Below, in pieces: positions 62,141 through 64,000 of a DNA stretch of 64,000 nucleotides (positions are counted from its first letter, which is position 1; each line of letters opens with the position of its first letter). The DNA is taken from the NCBI GenBank assembly GCA_013397695.1, contig VYZI01000123.1, forward strand, positions 2,112,068 through 2,176,067, given 5' to 3'. Source of the stretch: Centropus unirufus. Lineage: Eukaryota > Chordata > Aves > Cuculiformes > Centropidae. Below the pieces are notes generated by a model. That model did not search any database. It saw only the letters and a program-made list of their open reading frames with translations, and was not told the DNA's origin. Both the position numbers and the translations under genes were made by a program.

Positions 62141-63896
62141 TGGGTAAGGAAAAGGCATCAACACACGTTGCCTTATTTTTACCCTTCCTTAGGGTAAGGG
62201 ACAACCTGGACAACAGTTACAGAGATACAATATGGGACTAGAGGGACACAGGATGGCTGCTACCAGGTTCTTCAAGTTTGTAGATGTGCACGCCGAGCTT
62301 CCTCAGAAATGGTTACTTACAGGATGGCATTATTTCCTCGTGGGAAAACGTGGGGAAGCACCTGGAGTCAGCATCTAGATAGCAGCCAAGCAGTAAGGAG
62401 AAAGTGGTAGCAGGGGAATATAGGAGGAGAAATTCCACAGGGAGCCACTGAAAACAAAAAGCAAAGAGCTCGTCTTGAATTAAGTAACTGGGCAGGCAAA
62501 AGAGGAGTCAGAAAGATGACAAAGTGAGGGTCAGGAAAATGGCCTTTCAGCAACATTCTCAATGAGCAGGACAAGATTGTCAACAGCAGAAGAATGCATG
62601 GTGAAATGAGTACAACGCTGAAAGTCTGAACAGAAGTTCTGCAGGAGATGAGCTGTACTGCCTCCGGCTGTCAGTGCCCCTTGCTCAGTATCATCCCTCA
62701 GGCAGCGGCGATGAGCGCAGAAAGAGTTTGTTTGTTGTTGAAATGGAAAACCTGTATGTTAGGGGCTGATAAAATACCTGCGTACCCAAATACAGCCATA
62801 GCAAGAGGATTTGGTGCATCCACCCCTCACTGCAGCCAGGAAGGATTGTTGAGGCTTGAGGCCCGATCTTGCGTGGGAACAAGCTGTTCTCCATTCCCAA
62901 GTCCACCACGCATTGCTCCGCACTGCTCTGCCTCCTCCTGCCTTGCCCTGCCTGCTCTCCGACCTGGGACACAGCTGGTGGCCGGGAAGTCTGCTGTGCT
63001 ACATCACAAGTACCCACTGCATGTGGACACGAGGGTGAGCAGATGATACCTCTCCTCCCAGCCTTCTGCCCAGGAGGCAGATCCTGCGGGCTGGCCCTTA
63101 CAGAGGACCGAGAGAGCCATGGAGCCTAAGGAGAGCGAGAAGTAGGGAAAATGAAACAAGTGATTGTGACAGCTTCAGGTTTAGGCTCTCCTGCCTTTTT
63201 ATCCTCAGTGCTCTTCAGAAGCATCACAAGCATGTGGCACTGACAGTTCTGTGCCTGCTGCCCGAGATCCTTCACCGGGGCTGTCATTATCAGGGCATCC
63301 TTCTTGCCGTGCTTGCTACGTCCCTGCCCGGATGAAAGGATCCCTGTCAAGGAGTATTATTTAAAGATTCCACCCATTATTTGACCTTGAATAGCAAGCA
63401 GGGCCATCGTATTGTTCACGGGGACTGGGGAAAGGGAAGTTTCCAGGCAGAAATGAAAACCCGCCTTCCTCATGCTGCGCTGCAGGTGACAACCACAAAC
63501 CTTTGGGGTCAATGTCGGCAATATTTGTTAAAGCGCATATCTGGCTTTCATCTAAGTCCGGCTAAATATAAAATCCTTAAACAACTTGAGAAGGGAGACC
63601 CGTGACCTGGCCGTGGTGCAGCACCTATGTCCCCCTTTGATGCTGTGTGGTCCAGCTTTTTCCCAGAGTGATGCGTGCTCCATTCCCAGCCCATTCCAGA
63701 GACCTGGACCCCGTTAGGCTGAGGCAGGCTCAGAGCTCCGCGTTCCTGGCACGCTCTCTGCCCTCCGGCTGTCCGATCAGGCACGACCAGCCCCGCAGGA
63801 ACTTTAAAACCCGGGCATCGGGAAGGGCTTCCAATGGGAGCAACTGAATCCTGACGTGCCCGCAGATTAAAGACCTCCAGAGCACCGCCTGCCTGG
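62141..63896. other. Intergenic DNA upstream of the expected PANX2 locus
   Basis: Moderately GC-rich toward the right. In mammals the next gene on this strand is PANX2, but no pannexin coding sequence was found. A CCAAT box (63830-63834) and a weak TTTAAAA element (63803-63809) precede the polypyrimidine tract; their use as a promoter is conjecture. Confidence 0.35.
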
Positions 63897-64000
63897 CTGC
63901 GGCTCTCGCTCTCCCTCTATCCCCTCCTCCCCCTTTCCCTCTCCCTCTCTCTCTCCCCCTCCCCCCTTCCCTCTTTCCCTCTCTCTTTCTCCCCTCCCTC
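63897..64000 (+). repeat. CT-rich polypyrimidine tract (runs off the window)
   Basis: About 100 bases almost entirely C and T, in irregular CTCTCC, CCCTC and CCTTTCC units, continuing to the last base. Confidence 0.9.

Noticed and set aside
1..64000. Endogenous retrovirus, tRNA, rRNA or CRISPR content
   Set aside because: No long terminal repeat pair, retroviral gene remnant, cloverleaf gene or regularly spaced repeat array was recognised on either strand by eye. A repeat-library and tRNA scan would be needed to exclude small or very old copies.

Overview
The window is vertebrate nuclear DNA, almost certainly from a bird. The evidence is a dense scatter of CR1 LINE fragments in several age classes, compact GT-AG introns, one CpG-rich promoter, and the conserved gene pair MLC1 / MOV10L1 arranged head to head. 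The species cannot be fixed from the sequence alone. Nothing bacterial, no CRISPR array and no provirus was seen.

Layout. (1) 1-10731, minus strand: the first seven coding exons of MLC1, encoding residues 1-239 of the eight-pass membrane protein of astrocytes. The 3' half of the gene lies beyond the left edge. (2) 10732-13600: MLC1 5' intron or upstream DNA with one CR1 copy. (3) about 13600-13906: a CpG-rich, probably bidirectional promoter with two CACGTG E-boxes and an inverted CCAAT box. (4) 13907-43299, plus strand: the whole helicase gene MOV10L1 (primary piRNA biogenesis). I could place 26 coding exons that join in phase without a stop into a 1210-codon frame. All RNA-helicase superfamily 1 (Upf1-like) motifs are present and intact. 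The extreme C-terminus is uncertain, because the apparent stop overlaps a good splice donor. (5) 43300-64000: gene-poor intergenic DNA with CR1 copies and a polypyrimidine tract at the right edge. In mammals PANX2 follows MOV10L1, but no PANX2 coding sequence was recognised here.

The two genes are not functionally related as far as is known. MLC1 acts in glial ion and volume homeostasis, while MOV10L1 feeds piRNA precursors to PIWI proteins in the germ line. They may share a promoter.

The observations most worth a second look are: a phase-compatible cryptic terminal exon in MOV10L1 intron 9, with its own stop codon and AATAAA, which would make a helicase-less isoform; a perfect 18-bp in-frame tandem duplication in MOV10L1 exon 7; an unexplained 53-codon ATG ORF running from the promoter toward MLC1; and the unresolved 3' end of MOV10L1.
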